The position numbers and the translations under genes are program-made. The notes under the pieces were generated by a model. It did not search any database. It was not told the origin of the DNA and saw only the letters and a program-made list of their open reading frames with translations. This document shows positions 38,811-47,876 of a stretch of DNA of 64,000 nucleotides, one piece after another; the stretch's first letter is position 1, and every line of letters starts with the position of its first letter. The stretch comes from Enterococcus sp. 9E7_DIV0242 (GTDB lineage: Bacteria > Bacillota > Bacilli > Lactobacillales > Enterococcaceae), in assembly GCF_002140975.2 (NCBI RefSeq), contig NZ_CP147247.1:3597001-3661000 (forward strand), written 5' to 3'.

Positions 38811-40097
38811 ATGAAAGAAAATGAAACAAAGCAATCATGGGCAAGTCTGGCGTTTGTTTGGGCCGGTGCAATGATCTGTGTTCCAAGTCTGATCATTGGA
38901 GGGACACTGGTTGCAGGGATGTCTTTTGGTCAAGCAATCATCGTTGGTACGATCGGGTATAGTATCATCGTCTTATTTATGATTCTACAAGGAATACAGA
39001 GTGCAGATTTAAAGAAGCCGACTGTAAGTGTTGCTTCTCAAGTATTTGGAAAAACAGGTTCGCAGAAAATCATTTCAATCATCCTGGCTATTGCTTGTCT
39101 AGGGTGGTTTGGGATTCAAGCAAATGTCTGTGGTCAGGCCTTCAGCAACTTTTTAAAGGTATACAGTATCGAGTTACCTGTTCAGTTATCCTCGTTGATC
39201 TGGGGAATAATCATGCTCCTTTCAGCATTGTATGGCATCAAGATATTGAATCTGCTCAATTATATTGCGGTACCGGTGTTAGTGGCTGTCTGTATTTATG
39301 GCGTTACTGTTTCATTGAGAAGTACGAGTCTGAGTGAGGTCCTTTCTTTTCAAGGGACGGGTGATTTATCTTTCTTTTCAGCGCTTTCTGTAACGATTGG
39401 CTCATTCGCTCTGGGGGCCGTGATTGCTGGGGATTATTCCCAGTATTCTGAAACGCGAGGCGATGTGATGAAGGCGGCTATTTTAGGGATTTTACCCTCT
39501 GGTGTACTGATGATTGCTGTAGGAGCAATCCTGACTGTTACGGCTGGAACCGCAGATATTACTGAAGTATTTATGGGTCTGGGTTCACCGATATTAGGTG
39601 TCACAGCCCTCATTCTTGCAACTTGGACGACCAATGCAGTGAATGCTTTTTCAGGAGGTCTGGCCATTATCAATGTATTTGATATTCCAAAGGAAAAAGA
39701 AAAATTGGCTGTGGCAGCTGCCGGTGGGATCGGTACTTTATTGGCAGTTGTCGGCATATTGAATTATTTTGTTCCGATCATGTCGGTACTTTCTGCAATG
39801 ATTCCAGCAGTGGCTGGTGTGATGATCGCCTCTTACTGGATTGTTCAAAAAGGCGATGCAACGCGTTGGCAGCCGGTTGAAGGGATGAATTGGTTAGGGG
39901 TGATTTCTTGGATGATCGGCGCAATCATTGCTGGAATACCAGTGATCGTCAGCTTCTTCCCAAGTCTCCCGCAGCTGCCAAATCAGCCGTTGATTGGGAT
40001 CGTGATCTCTTTTTGTGTTTATCTAGTAGGACATAAATGGTTTGCAAAGCAGTCGTCTGGTCAACAGACGCAGACGACTTCAGAAGTGGAGGAATAG
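38811..40097 (+). CDS. NCS1-type nucleobase:cation symporter (CodB-like)
   Basis: About 428 residues with 12 predicted membrane segments. It starts with SWASLAFVWAGAMICVPSLIIGG, the usual N-terminal signature of cytosine/purine permeases, and has SVTIGSFALGAVIAGDYSQY and WTTNAVNAFSGGLA. It imports a nucleobase or hydantoin-like compound. ATG at 38811 follows GGGAGG; TATAAT at about 38780 may be its -10 box. It heads the operon with the DUF917 and hydantoinase-type genes. Confidence 0.88.
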   Translation: MKENETKQSWASLAFVWAGAMICVPSLIIGGTLVAGMSFGQAIIVGTIGYSIIVLFMILQGIQSADLKKPTVSVASQVFGKTGSQKIISIILAIACLGWFGIQANVCGQAFSNFLKVYSIELPVQLSSLIWGIIMLLSALYGIKILNLLNYIAVPVLVAVCIYGVTVSLRSTSLSEVLSFQGTGDLSFFSALSVTIGSFALGAVIAGDYSQYSETRGDVMKAAILGILPSGVLMIAVGAILTVTAGTADITEVFMGLGSPILGVTALILATWTTNAVNAFSGGLAIINVFDIPKEKEKLAVAAAGGIGTLLAVVGILNYFVPIMSVLSAMIPAVAGVMIASYWIVQKGDATRWQPVEGMNWLGVISWMIGAIIAGIPVIVSFFPSLPQLPNQPLIGIVISFCVYLVGHKWFAKQSSGQQTQTTSEVEE

Positions 40098-40099
40098 AA

Positions 40100-41200
40100 A
40101 TGCGTTATTTAAATGAAGAGGCAATAGAAAATATTGCTGTTGGTGCGGCCTTTTTGGGAACTGGCGGCGGCGGCGATCCATATATAGGAAAGATGATGGC
40201 TTTATCAGCTATTAAAGAGTATGGGCCGATTCAATTGATTTCAGTTGAAGAGATTGCAGCAGAGGACTACTTTATCCCGGCAGCAATGATGGGAGCCCCT
40301 TCAGTAATGGTAGAAAAATTTCCAAAGGGCGATGAATTTGTGCGTGTCTTTGAAAAGCTAGGTAGGTATTTGGGTGTCGAGAAAATTGCAGGTACTTTTC
40401 CGATGGAAGCGGGAGGTGTGAACTCGATGATTCCGATCGTTGTGGCTGCAGCACTTGGCTTGCCGTTGGTTGATTGTGATGGGATGGGCAGAGCGTTTCC
40501 GGAGCTGCAGATGACGACGTTCAATTTAGCGGGTATTTCAGCTACTCCAATGGCCATCACAGATGAAAAGGGCAATATCGGTATCATGGAAACCATCGAT
40601 AACAAATGGACCGAGCGGTTGGCTCGTGTACAGACCGTTGAGATGGGTGCCAGTGCTCTTGTCAGTATTTATCCATGTGAAGGGCACGAACTAAAAAATC
40701 ATAGTATCACGAATATCGTCACGCTGTCTGAGCAAATCGGAGCAGTGATTCAAAGCAACGAAAGAGATGAGCAGGAGAAGCTTAAACAATTGTTGACGCT
40801 TATTAACGGTATTCAACTGTTTGAAGGGAAGATTACAGATGTTTTACGAAAAGTAGAAGGCGGCTTCAATTTTGGACAGGCCTGTATTGAAGGGTTGAAT
40901 GAAGATGCTTCCTCAAACATGACTGTCTTTTTCCAAAATGAAAACCTAATCGCTGAAAAGGATGGTCAGCCGGTTGCGATGACTCCGGACTTGATTTGTA
41001 TGGTGGATTTGGAAACTTTGATGCCGGTAACAACAGAAGCATTAAAATACGGAAAACGGGTTCGAGTACTAGCGTTGCCGAGTCATCCTAAATGGCAGAC
41101 AGAAAAAGGGATAGAAACTGTTGGACCAAGATATTTCGGCTATGATTTGGACTATGTTCCTTTAGACGTATTGAACAATGGGGGGAACGCGCATGTATAG
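40100..41200 (+). CDS. DUF917 family protein
   Basis: About 366 residues. DUF917 features are the early FLGTGGGGDPYIGK, VNSMIPIVVAAALGLPLVDCDGMGRAFPELQM and ATPMAITDEKGN. The family almost always sits beside hydantoinase/oxoprolinase-type genes and may be a subunit or partner; its reaction is not established. ATG at 40100 follows GTGGAGGAATAG, 2 bp after the permease stop. It overlaps the next gene by 8 bp. Confidence 0.9.
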   Translation: MRYLNEEAIENIAVGAAFLGTGGGGDPYIGKMMALSAIKEYGPIQLISVEEIAAEDYFIPAAMMGAPSVMVEKFPKGDEFVRVFEKLGRYLGVEKIAGTFPMEAGGVNSMIPIVVAAALGLPLVDCDGMGRAFPELQMTTFNLAGISATPMAITDEKGNIGIMETIDNKWTERLARVQTVEMGASALVSIYPCEGHELKNHSITNIVTLSEQIGAVIQSNERDEQEKLKQLLTLINGIQLFEGKITDVLRKVEGGFNFGQACIEGLNEDASSNMTVFFQNENLIAEKDGQPVAMTPDLICMVDLETLMPVTTEALKYGKRVRVLALPSHPKWQTEKGIETVGPRYFGYDLDYVPLDVLNNGGNAHV

Positions 41201-42746
41201 AATCGGTATTGACGTTGGTGGAACAAACACTGATGCAGTGATCATTGATGAAAATTTAAACTTGATACATGGTGTAAAAATGCCAACAAGCGAAGACATC
41301 CAAACTGGAATAGAACAGGCGCTGCATCGTGTCGTGAAAGAAGCTGGAATCGATCCAGCTAAAATTACTCACGCTATGCTTGGTACAACACAATGTACCA
41401 ATGCAATCGTCGAACGGAAAAAGCTGGCAAAAGTAGGCGTTCTACGCTTAGGCTATCCTGCGACAGCATCGGTCCTTCCATACACTGCTTGGCCGGAGGA
41501 TATGACAGAGACATTAGGCGGGGAGTATGCTCTGGCGCATGGCGGGTATGAGTATGATGGACAACCATTGACTGAGCTGAAGGAGCAGGAAATAAAAGAG
41601 ATTTTGATGGGCTGGAAAGGAAAAATAGAATCATTGGCAATCGTGGGTGTTTTTTCATCCTTAAAGAATGATCAGGAATTTCAAGTAGCGAAATGGGCGG
41701 AAGAAATTCTTGGGGAGGATATCCCTGTTTCCTGTTCGTCTACGATTGGTTCAGTGGGTCTGATTGAGCGCGAAAATGCAACGATATTGAATGCTGCGCT
41801 AAACAAAGTGATGGTGACAGTCAGTAACGGATTTGAGCAGGCGTTGGCGAATGAGGGCATCTATGAAGCAGCAGTCTATTTATGTCAGAATGATGGGACG
41901 CTGATGTCCATTGATTATGCACGTAAATTCCCGATTTTGACCATTGCTTGTGGTCCAACTAACAGTATTCGGGGAGCTTCCTATCTAGCTAAATTAAAGA
42001 ATGCCATTGTATTGGATGTGGGCGGAACAACCTCTGATTTGGGCGTACTGGCAGATGGGTTCCCACGCGAATCTTCTTTGGCTGTAGATGTGGGCGGTAT
42101 TCGAACAAATTTCAGAATGCCGGATATTATTTCAATTGGCCTTGGTGGCGGCAGTATTGTCAGAGAAAAGGATGGGCAGATCACGGTTGGTCCGGATAGC
42201 GTCGGTTATAGAATCACGACAGAAGCCAAAGTCTTTGGCGGTAGTGTGACTACAGCGACAGATATTGCTGTACGTTTAGGCAAAGCAGATGTGGGTGATG
42301 CATCATTGGTTGAGGATATTCCTTTAGTATTTGCAGAAGAGGCCTATCAAAAAATCAAAACGATGACAGAGGATGCTATCGACAAAATGAAAACAAGCTC
42401 CGGTGATGTAGAGCTGGTTTTAGTTGGTGGCGGAGGCATCATCATACCTACTGAGCTGAAAGGTGTTTCAGCTATTTATTGGGATGAGCATGGAGGCGTA
42501 GCTAATGCAATCGGAGCCTCTATTGCCCAAATAAGTGGGCAATATGAACAAATCTATATTTATTCCCGACTTTCGAGAGAAGACAGCTTGCAAGACGCGC
42601 AGGAAAAAGCTTCACAGCAGGCAGTTCTTGCTGGAGCAGTTGAAACTACGATCGAATTAGTTGAAATCGAAGAAACACCGTTAGCCTACCATCCGGAGAA
42701 CGCTACACGTTTACGGATAAAGGTAGTAGGGAAAATGGATGAGTAA
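41193..42746 (+). CDS. Hydantoinase/oxoprolinase family protein (HyuA-like)
   Basis: About 517 residues. An ASKHA-type ATP site appears as IGIDVGGTNTDAVIID at the start and VLDVGGTTSDLG at about 275; HAMLGTTQCTNAIVER and GLGGGSIV are family motifs. Members open hydantoin or 5-oxoproline rings with ATP. The partner HyuB-type subunit is absent; DUF917 may take its place. ATG at 41193 follows GGGGGAAC. Confidence 0.9.
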   Translation: MYRIGIDVGGTNTDAVIIDENLNLIHGVKMPTSEDIQTGIEQALHRVVKEAGIDPAKITHAMLGTTQCTNAIVERKKLAKVGVLRLGYPATASVLPYTAWPEDMTETLGGEYALAHGGYEYDGQPLTELKEQEIKEILMGWKGKIESLAIVGVFSSLKNDQEFQVAKWAEEILGEDIPVSCSSTIGSVGLIERENATILNAALNKVMVTVSNGFEQALANEGIYEAAVYLCQNDGTLMSIDYARKFPILTIACGPTNSIRGASYLAKLKNAIVLDVGGTTSDLGVLADGFPRESSLAVDVGGIRTNFRMPDIISIGLGGGSIVREKDGQITVGPDSVGYRITTEAKVFGGSVTTATDIAVRLGKADVGDASLVEDIPLVFAEEAYQKIKTMTEDAIDKMKTSSGDVELVLVGGGGIIIPTELKGVSAIYWDEHGGVANAIGASIAQISGQYEQIYIYSRLSREDSLQDAQEKASQQAVLAGAVETTIELVEIEETPLAYHPENATRLRIKVVGKMDE

Positions 42747-42826
42747 TTCTGTATAAGAGAAGAAAAGCTGGGTGACTTTAACGACTTTTTCAGATTCTCT
42801 ATTTTTCTAATAATTGATGAACGAAA

Positions 42827-42868
42827 GGGACAGAGCTTTTGCTGATCAAACAGCAGCTCTGCCCCTGT
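42827..42868. terminator. Bidirectional terminator between convergent genes
   Basis: GGGACAGAGC (42827-42836) pairs with GCTCTGCCCC (42856-42865) with one mismatch; an inner TGCTG/CAGCA helix extends it. It lies between the hydantoinase-type gene and the convergent MATE gene. Confidence 0.7.
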
Positions 42869-42897
42869 TCTGATTAGTAATGCTTCGTGTATTTGTA

Positions 42898-44250
42898 TTA
42901 GGGTAAAGTGTTTTCTATTACTGCCTGTTTGATGGTTCTTTTTATCAAAAGAAGAAAGTAGATGGAAAGTCCAACGGCAAGCAACCGTCCAATTGCTTCA
43001 CCCAACCAAAATGCATTAGAAGAGACCACTTGCAGTAAGAGGTAGGTAGAGCTGACCTTAATCAGTAAATCACCGATATTGCAAAGCAGATATGCCCGCA
43101 TCTTCAATGCACTTCTTAAAATACTCTCGTTCATAAATTTGAAAACAGTCAGAAACAGAGTCCCGATAGAGAAGAGTAAATAGGTATTGAAAAAGTGAAA
43201 GCCGTCTGGATACTGTTGGCTGTCAAAAAAGAAGTTACACAGTTGCTCAGAAAACAAAAAGAAAATGAGGCTGACTAACACTGCATAAATCAGTGATACC
43301 TTTGTAAGAAAGCGGTAAGTTTGATTTAATTCACTATACTTTTTCCCAGCAAATAGTTGAGCAGAAAAAATCGACAGTGTCTGGGCAAAGCCGGAAATCA
43401 CAATCCGAGAAATAGTTAGTACCTTTGTCACGGCGATAAAGCCGATAATGACTTCATTACCAAAGCGATTGACAAAGGACTGCAAAAAGACGGAGGACAA
43501 GGTAACCACAAATTGTTGAAAAATTGAGGGTACAGCGATCGTACTGATTTCCTTCAGTTGAATCGGATCAATCGAAACAGTTAAACGAAAATAGGGATTG
43601 GCTAGGCTTTTTTTATAAAGAAGCAATAAGCTCACACACATTATTATACCTTGCGCAAGAATGGTCCCTAAGGCTGCCCCAGCAATGCCTAGATGAAAGC
43701 CAAGGATGAACAGCAGGTTGAACAGGACATTTAATAGGGAAGAAGATAAAATCAGGTAGAAGCTCTTTTTGGCATCACCAAGACTGGTGATCATTGCTCT
43801 GGAAATATCATAGACATAGATAAACGGCACACCAACCAAATAGATGAAACAATAGGTATTTGTCAGTTCTAACAACCTTTTCGGTACATTCATGAGATCG
43901 AAAAGTACGGGCAGAAGGAAAAAACCTACAACAGCCAGAAAAATTCCCAGTACTGCACCGAAAACGATGAGGGCTGTCGTTCCTTTTGCTAGCTTCTCCT
44001 GTTCATTTTTTCCGATATAGCGAGAAAAAATGATTTCAACTGCCAGCTCAATACCACCGGAAATCACAATAAACAACAATAAAACAGTTCCGGCATTGCC
44101 GACTGCCGCCAGTTCCTCCGCACCGATAAATTGTCCCACGATGATCATATCGGCAACATTATACAATTGCTGTGTTAATAGACTACCGATCATTGGCAGA
44201 GAAAAGAAAAATAGTTTTTTATTTAACGTATTATTTTTTATGTTCGCCAT
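42898..44250 (-). CDS. MATE-family multidrug efflux transporter
   Basis: About 450 residues with 12 membrane segments in two homologous halves. It has the N-terminal KLFFFSLPMIGSLLTQQLYNVADMIIVGQFIG and GNAGTVLLLF pattern of MATE (MatE) exporters, which expel cationic drugs using Na+ or H+ gradients. The ATG at 44250 (complement) follows GAGAGGTGAG; an upstream extension lacks support. It is divergent from a MerR regulator and has a MerR-type promoter. Confidence 0.92.
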   Translation of the reverse strand: MANIKNNTLNKKLFFFSLPMIGSLLTQQLYNVADMIIVGQFIGAEELAAVGNAGTVLLLFIVISGGIELAVEIIFSRYIGKNEQEKLAKGTTALIVFGAVLGIFLAVVGFFLLPVLFDLMNVPKRLLELTNTYCFIYLVGVPFIYVYDISRAMITSLGDAKKSFYLILSSSLLNVLFNLLFILGFHLGIAGAALGTILAQGIIMCVSLLLLYKKSLANPYFRLTVSIDPIQLKEISTIAVPSIFQQFVVTLSSVFLQSFVNRFGNEVIIGFIAVTKVLTISRIVISGFAQTLSIFSAQLFAGKKYSELNQTYRFLTKVSLIYAVLVSLIFFLFSEQLCNFFFDSQQYPDGFHFFNTYLLFSIGTLFLTVFKFMNESILRSALKMRAYLLCNIGDLLIKVSSTYLLLQVVSSNAFWLGEAIGRLLAVGLSIYFLLLIKRTIKQAVIENTLP

Positions 44251-44281
44251 GTCGCTCACCTCTCTATTTCTTGCTATACTA

Positions 44282-44312
44282 GTTATAAAGTATTCCCTTA
44301 GGGCATAGTCAA
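44282..44312 (-). promoter_or_regulatory. MerR-type promoter (19-bp spacer) of the MATE gene
   Basis: On the minus strand, -35 TTGACT (44307-44312) and -10 TATAAC (44282-44287) are 19 bp apart. The spacer contains the palindrome CCCTAAGGG. An overlong 19-bp spacer with a central dyad is the defining feature of MerR-activated promoters, here read toward the MATE gene. Confidence 0.85.
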
Positions 44313-44323
44313 GAGGTGGGAAA

Positions 44324-45076
44324 ATGAAAGAGGAATATACAACAGGAGAATTTGCGAGGTTATGCAAGTTATCAAAGAAAACATTGTTTTACTATGACAG
44401 GATCGACCTAATAAAACCGATACGCGTAGATGAAAATGGCTATCGTTTTTATCAGCTCTATCAATGCGATCAGATCAGTACAATCAAGCTGTTTCAGGAA
44501 ATCGGTCTGTCATTGAAGGAAATCAAAGCAATTTTTCGACAGCAGGATTTGTCTTTGAAATCTGCGATACTTCACACACAAAAAGCGGCTCTGGCAGATA
44601 AAATCGAGGAACTGATAGATATGAAGGTCATGCTGGATTTTCTCACAGCCCGCTTTGATCATTTTCAAGAGATAGGAACGGATCAGCTGTACGAGGAAAT
44701 TGTTTCAGAGGATGAGCAGTATAAGGTGTTTGATAAAAGTGGTGAGTCAGTCTCAGTCAATTATTTGAATTATGGCTATCAATATGGGGTGCTGTTTCAG
44801 CGAGATGATTTGCCAAAAGGGGAAGAAATCCCACGACACTCCTATGTTTTTCAGCGAGCAAAGGAAGAAGAAGCCAATTTTATCAAGCCAAAAGGAGTAT
44901 ATCTGAGTAAACTCTATTTGCTAAGGAATGAAGAAATCATGACGTGTATTCCAAAATTTCTACAAATGATCGATCTGTCTAAAACAGAAGGACCATTGTA
45001 TCATGAGGATTACTGTAGTGAGGTTGCAGGATATCCGGATAAGTTTGTGATCAAGCTGTCGATGAAGAAGAAATAA
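44324..45076 (+). CDS. MerR-family regulator, probable activator of the MATE gene
   Basis: 250 residues. N-terminal MerR domain (YTTGEFARLCKLSKKTLFYYDRIDLIKP, then YRFYQLYQCDQISTIKLFQEIGLSLKEI), a coiled coil at about 75-110 and a C-terminal GyrI-like ligand domain. It is related to multidrug sensors such as BmrR and probably binds the drugs exported by the neighbouring MATE pump. GAGGTGGG precedes the ATG. Its own start lies beside the shared operator, so autoregulation is likely. Confidence 0.87.
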   Translation: MKEEYTTGEFARLCKLSKKTLFYYDRIDLIKPIRVDENGYRFYQLYQCDQISTIKLFQEIGLSLKEIKAIFRQQDLSLKSAILHTQKAALADKIEELIDMKVMLDFLTARFDHFQEIGTDQLYEEIVSEDEQYKVFDKSGESVSVNYLNYGYQYGVLFQRDDLPKGEEIPRHSYVFQRAKEEEANFIKPKGVYLSKLYLLRNEEIMTCIPKFLQMIDLSKTEGPLYHEDYCSEVAGYPDKFVIKLSMKKK

Positions 45077-45147
45077 ATGCTTTCGAATCTATAATAGCAG
45101 CGCTAAAAAACTGGTTGAAATAAGTAGACTTAGGGAGCTATAAAAAA

Positions 45148-45184
45148 ATGCCACTGTCTTCAAAACGAAGGCGGTGGCATTTTT
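45148..45184. terminator. Bidirectional terminator between convergent genes
   Basis: ATGCCACTGTCTTC (45148-45161) pairs with GAAGGCGGTGGCAT (45167-45180) around a 5-nt loop. A-rich on the left and T-rich on the right, so it works in both directions. Confidence 0.85.
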
Positions 45185-45185
45185 A

Positions 45186-46157
45186 CTATTTCTCCAAATA
45201 ACTGAAATCTGTCAGCTCGTCATAGGTATATTCCTTGTCGATCTGACCTTTTTCTTTTGTCCATGAAATGATCTTTTCAAATTGGTCTTTTGGCACTTCC
45301 TGAGCATAAGGGTATTTCTCGGTTTGTTGATCCAAATACTGGCTCATCGCGTCAGGGAATTGATACGTAGATAAAATGTCGGCGTATTCACTAGCTTTGT
45401 GTTCGTTCATATAGTCGATGGCTTGATTATATGCTGTGTAAAAAGCTGTGACATCCTGTGGTCTTTCACTCAAAACTGCATCTGTAAATTGGAGCGTACC
45501 ACCTTTGATCCCTTGTGCTTTGGAGCTTCCAAGAACAATCGCTCCTTGCTGCGCAAGCATACTTGCTTGAGGTTCAGTATAAACTGCGCCATCTACCTGA
45601 TCGCTTAGTAATGCTTCGGAACGGGCGGAAAAGGAAGGGATATCAACAATTTCATAAGTGAAATCATTTTCCTTCGCGAATTCATCCATGATATATTCCA
45701 AAATGAAGTTGGGAACCAGTGTCACTTTCTTTCCGCTTAGTCCACTCATTTCTGTGATGCCGGATTTTGGAGAAGCTAAAATTTTGAAATCTTCCAAAAT
45801 ATCTGAAGTGATTGTTAGGTCGATACCATTCTTTTTAAAGGTCGCTTCCGTCATCACATCGCTGATTGTACCATCGAGTTCTTTTGCTTGAATCGCAACA
45901 TTTCGATCATTTGGTGAAGTGAAGGATTTAATGTCTACAGTCAATCCTTGCTTTTCAAAGAACCCTTCTTCTTTCGCTAAAATGATTGGGATTGCTGATT
46001 CAGCGGGCAAAATACCGACTGTCAGAGCTTTGTCTGTAACGGTCGCTTCAGTACTTTCAATAGTAGAGCTGCTAGATGTCGTATCATTTTTTCCACAGGC
46101 ACTTAAAACAGCCAAGCCTAGTAAAATAAGTGCTCCGGCAGTAACTAATTTTTTCAT
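45186..46157 (-). CDS. NMT1/ThiY-like substrate-binding lipoprotein
   Basis: 323 residues. Lipoprotein signal ending LAVLSACGKN, a Ser/Thr linker, then a periplasmic-binding fold of the NMT1/SsuA type (VGILPAESAIPIILAKEEGFFEKQGL; DGTISDVMTEA). It resembles YtlA of Bacillus. The matching ATPase and permease are encoded divergently 1 kb away (47154-48604), with the deacetylase gene between. The substrate is unknown; I see no thiamine riboswitch. Confidence 0.87.
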   Translation of the reverse strand: MKKLVTAGALILLGLAVLSACGKNDTTSSSSTIESTEATVTDKALTVGILPAESAIPIILAKEEGFFEKQGLTVDIKSFTSPNDRNVAIQAKELDGTISDVMTEATFKKNGIDLTITSDILEDFKILASPKSGITEMSGLSGKKVTLVPNFILEYIMDEFAKENDFTYEIVDIPSFSARSEALLSDQVDGAVYTEPQASMLAQQGAIVLGSSKAQGIKGGTLQFTDAVLSERPQDVTAFYTAYNQAIDYMNEHKASEYADILSTYQFPDAMSQYLDQQTEKYPYAQEVPKDQFEKIISWTKEKGQIDKEYTYDELTDFSYLEK

Positions 46158-46916
46158 TTAATTTTCCTCTATTTTCATCATTTTTTTGAATGTTTCGATC
46201 GGTAATGTATAGGGAATCACGTCACGGTTCAGCTCTAATGGAGCAGTTTCGCGAGTATTGATTCCTGGTTTTGTGGTAAATGCAAGTGTGAAATCCAACT
46301 CTTTCAATACGGAGACAGTCTGTTGGTCATACAGGCCAAAGGGATAAGCAAAAACATCCGTAAGCTCTACGTAATCGTTGCATGCAAGGATATCTTCTTT
46401 GAAACGTTCCGGGCTTTCCCACATCGGTCTGGACTGAGTAGTTCCTCGGCGTTCATGAAAATGAGTCGTATGATTCGCATACTCAAAAACATCGATCATT
46501 TCAGTTAGTTCTTGTTGACTGAGAACTTTGGAGACCTCTGGCTGATAAACTGAGGGCGTCTGAAACAGCCAACCAGCTGCTACAAATACTGTCGCTTGGA
46601 ATCCGGCCTCCTTCAATATAGGGTAAGCATACTCCTTCATAGACTGGTAACAGTCATCGAAGGTCAATAAAACAGATTTTTCTGGCAGAGGCTCTCCCTT
46701 TTCATAAAATGCACGGACTTCTGAAATACGCAAAGAATGAAATCCCTCTTGCTTAAGATAGTTTATTTGTTCCTTAAAAAGAGGTAAACTATCAAAAAGA
46801 GGCAATGGCAACGCATCTTCGTAGCCATCAGCTACAACAATCGGCCGCTGTTGCCCATTCAGTTCCTCCACAGGACGAATCTCGTGGAATACAAGTGTTC
46901 TAAACACTGCTTTCAC
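46158..46916 (-). CDS. Polysaccharide deacetylase family protein (NodB domain)
   Basis: 252 residues. NodB motifs include LLTFDDCYQSM (catalytic/metal Asp pair), NHTTHFH (metal histidines) and AYPFGLYD. No signal peptide or membrane anchor is evident, which is unusual for peptidoglycan deacetylases and suggests an intracellular or small-substrate deacetylase. It ends 1 bp before the binding-protein start and must be co-transcribed with it, upstream. The link to an NMT1-type importer suggests it processes the imported ligand. Confidence 0.82.
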   Translation of the reverse strand: MKAVFRTLVFHEIRPVEELNGQQRPIVVADGYEDALPLPLFDSLPLFKEQINYLKQEGFHSLRISEVRAFYEKGEPLPEKSVLLTFDDCYQSMKEYAYPILKEAGFQATVFVAAGWLFQTPSVYQPEVSKVLSQQELTEMIDVFEYANHTTHFHERRGTTQSRPMWESPERFKEDILACNDYVELTDVFAYPFGLYDQQTVSVLKELDFTLAFTTKPGINTRETAPLELNRDVIPYTLPIETFKKMMKIEEN

Positions 46917-47102
46917 CTTACTTTCTTCAATTAATACAGCTAAAAGTATACCATATCTTGTAGGAACTTGAAGAGCTGTGGCGAGTGCTGCCTAGGAAAA
47001 TCATTGGTTAACGCAGATAAAAATGAACGGATGATACAAGACAACAGTGCATCAAGCCAAAAACACTTCTATGACGATAGATTATAAAATTTTGACAATA
47101 GC

Positions 47103-47137
47103 GGCTACTAGGCTTTCCATACAAGACCTAGTTAGCC
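47103..47137 (+). other. Hairpin just upstream of the ABC ATPase start
   Basis: GGCTACTAGG (47103-47112) pairs with CCTAGTTAGCC (47127-47137), with one bulge, and ends five bases before the GGAG site. TTGACA at about 47094 lies at its left edge. It may be an operator or a translation-control hairpin. Confidence 0.45.
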
Positions 47138-47153
47138 CTAAAGGAGAATGAGG

Positions 47154-47876
47154 ATGGGAATTAGACTGGAAGAGGTGTCCTTCAGCTACGGAACAGAGAA
47201 AATCATTGAACAGATAAATACCACATTTGAAAAGGGGAAAACCTATGTGTTACTTGGACAATCAGGCGTTGGCAAAAGCACGCTGCTGTCCTTGTTGAAA
47301 GGATTTCAACAACCAAACTCCGGACAAATCGTTTACGAACAGACCTCACAGGAACAGGTGGAGGTGGTTTTTCAGGATCATCAGCTTTTCCCGTGGCAAA
47401 CGGTTTTTCAGACAGTTGAAATGCCGTTGAAAATAAAAAAAGTGCCGAAAGCTGAACGCAAAATAAAAGTGGAAAGTCTGTTGAAGGAGCTGGCGTTGAC
47501 TGATCATAAAGCTAAACTTCCAAGTCATTTGAGTGGAGGACAAAAACAACGGTTGGCAATGGCGAGAGGCTTGGTTACTGAACCGGATTTTCTATTATTC
47601 GATGAACCGACATCCTCTCTTGATCCAGAAACGAAGGAAAAGGCACAAGCTTTAATTTTGTCTGAGCAATCAAAACGAAAAAATACAGTACTAACAGTGA
47701 CACATGATGTTGAAGAAGCTGCTTTTTTAGGAGAAACGATTTTGATTATGACAAATGAAGGACTATCCATTTATGAGAATCCGACCTTTCATCAGTCAAA
47801 ACGCCGTGAATCGGTGGGATTTTATACCTTCTGCATTGAGCTTAGACAGCTCTTGAAAGCGAGGGATGAAGAATGA
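47154..47876 (+). CDS. ABC transporter ATP-binding protein (NMT1-type importer)
   Basis: About 240 residues. Walker A GQSGVGKST, Q-loop FQDHQLFPW, signature LSGGQKQRLAMARGL, Walker B FLLFDEPTSSLD, and the switch His in VTHDVEEA. Family: nitrate/sulfonate/taurine/YtlC-like. ATG at 47154 is preferred to 47148, because the GGAG site is only two bases from the latter. It overlaps the permease gene by 4 bp and works with the divergently encoded binding protein. Confidence 0.92.
   Translation: MGIRLEEVSFSYGTEKIIEQINTTFEKGKTYVLLGQSGVGKSTLLSLLKGFQQPNSGQIVYEQTSQEQVEVVFQDHQLFPWQTVFQTVEMPLKIKKVPKAERKIKVESLLKELALTDHKAKLPSHLSGGQKQRLAMARGLVTEPDFLLFDEPTSSLDPETKEKAQALILSEQSKRKNTVLTVTHDVEEAAFLGETILIMTNEGLSIYENPTFHQSKRRESVGFYTFCIELRQLLKARDEE

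Noticed and set aside
45399..46161. Small plus-strand ORFs opposite the binding-protein gene
   Set aside because: They lie entirely antisense to a well-supported lipoprotein gene and have no start context.
46917..47147. Thiamine (TPP) riboswitch before the NMT1-type importer
   Set aside because: The conserved CUGAGA and ACCUGAUCUGG elements are absent; only a simple hairpin is seen.
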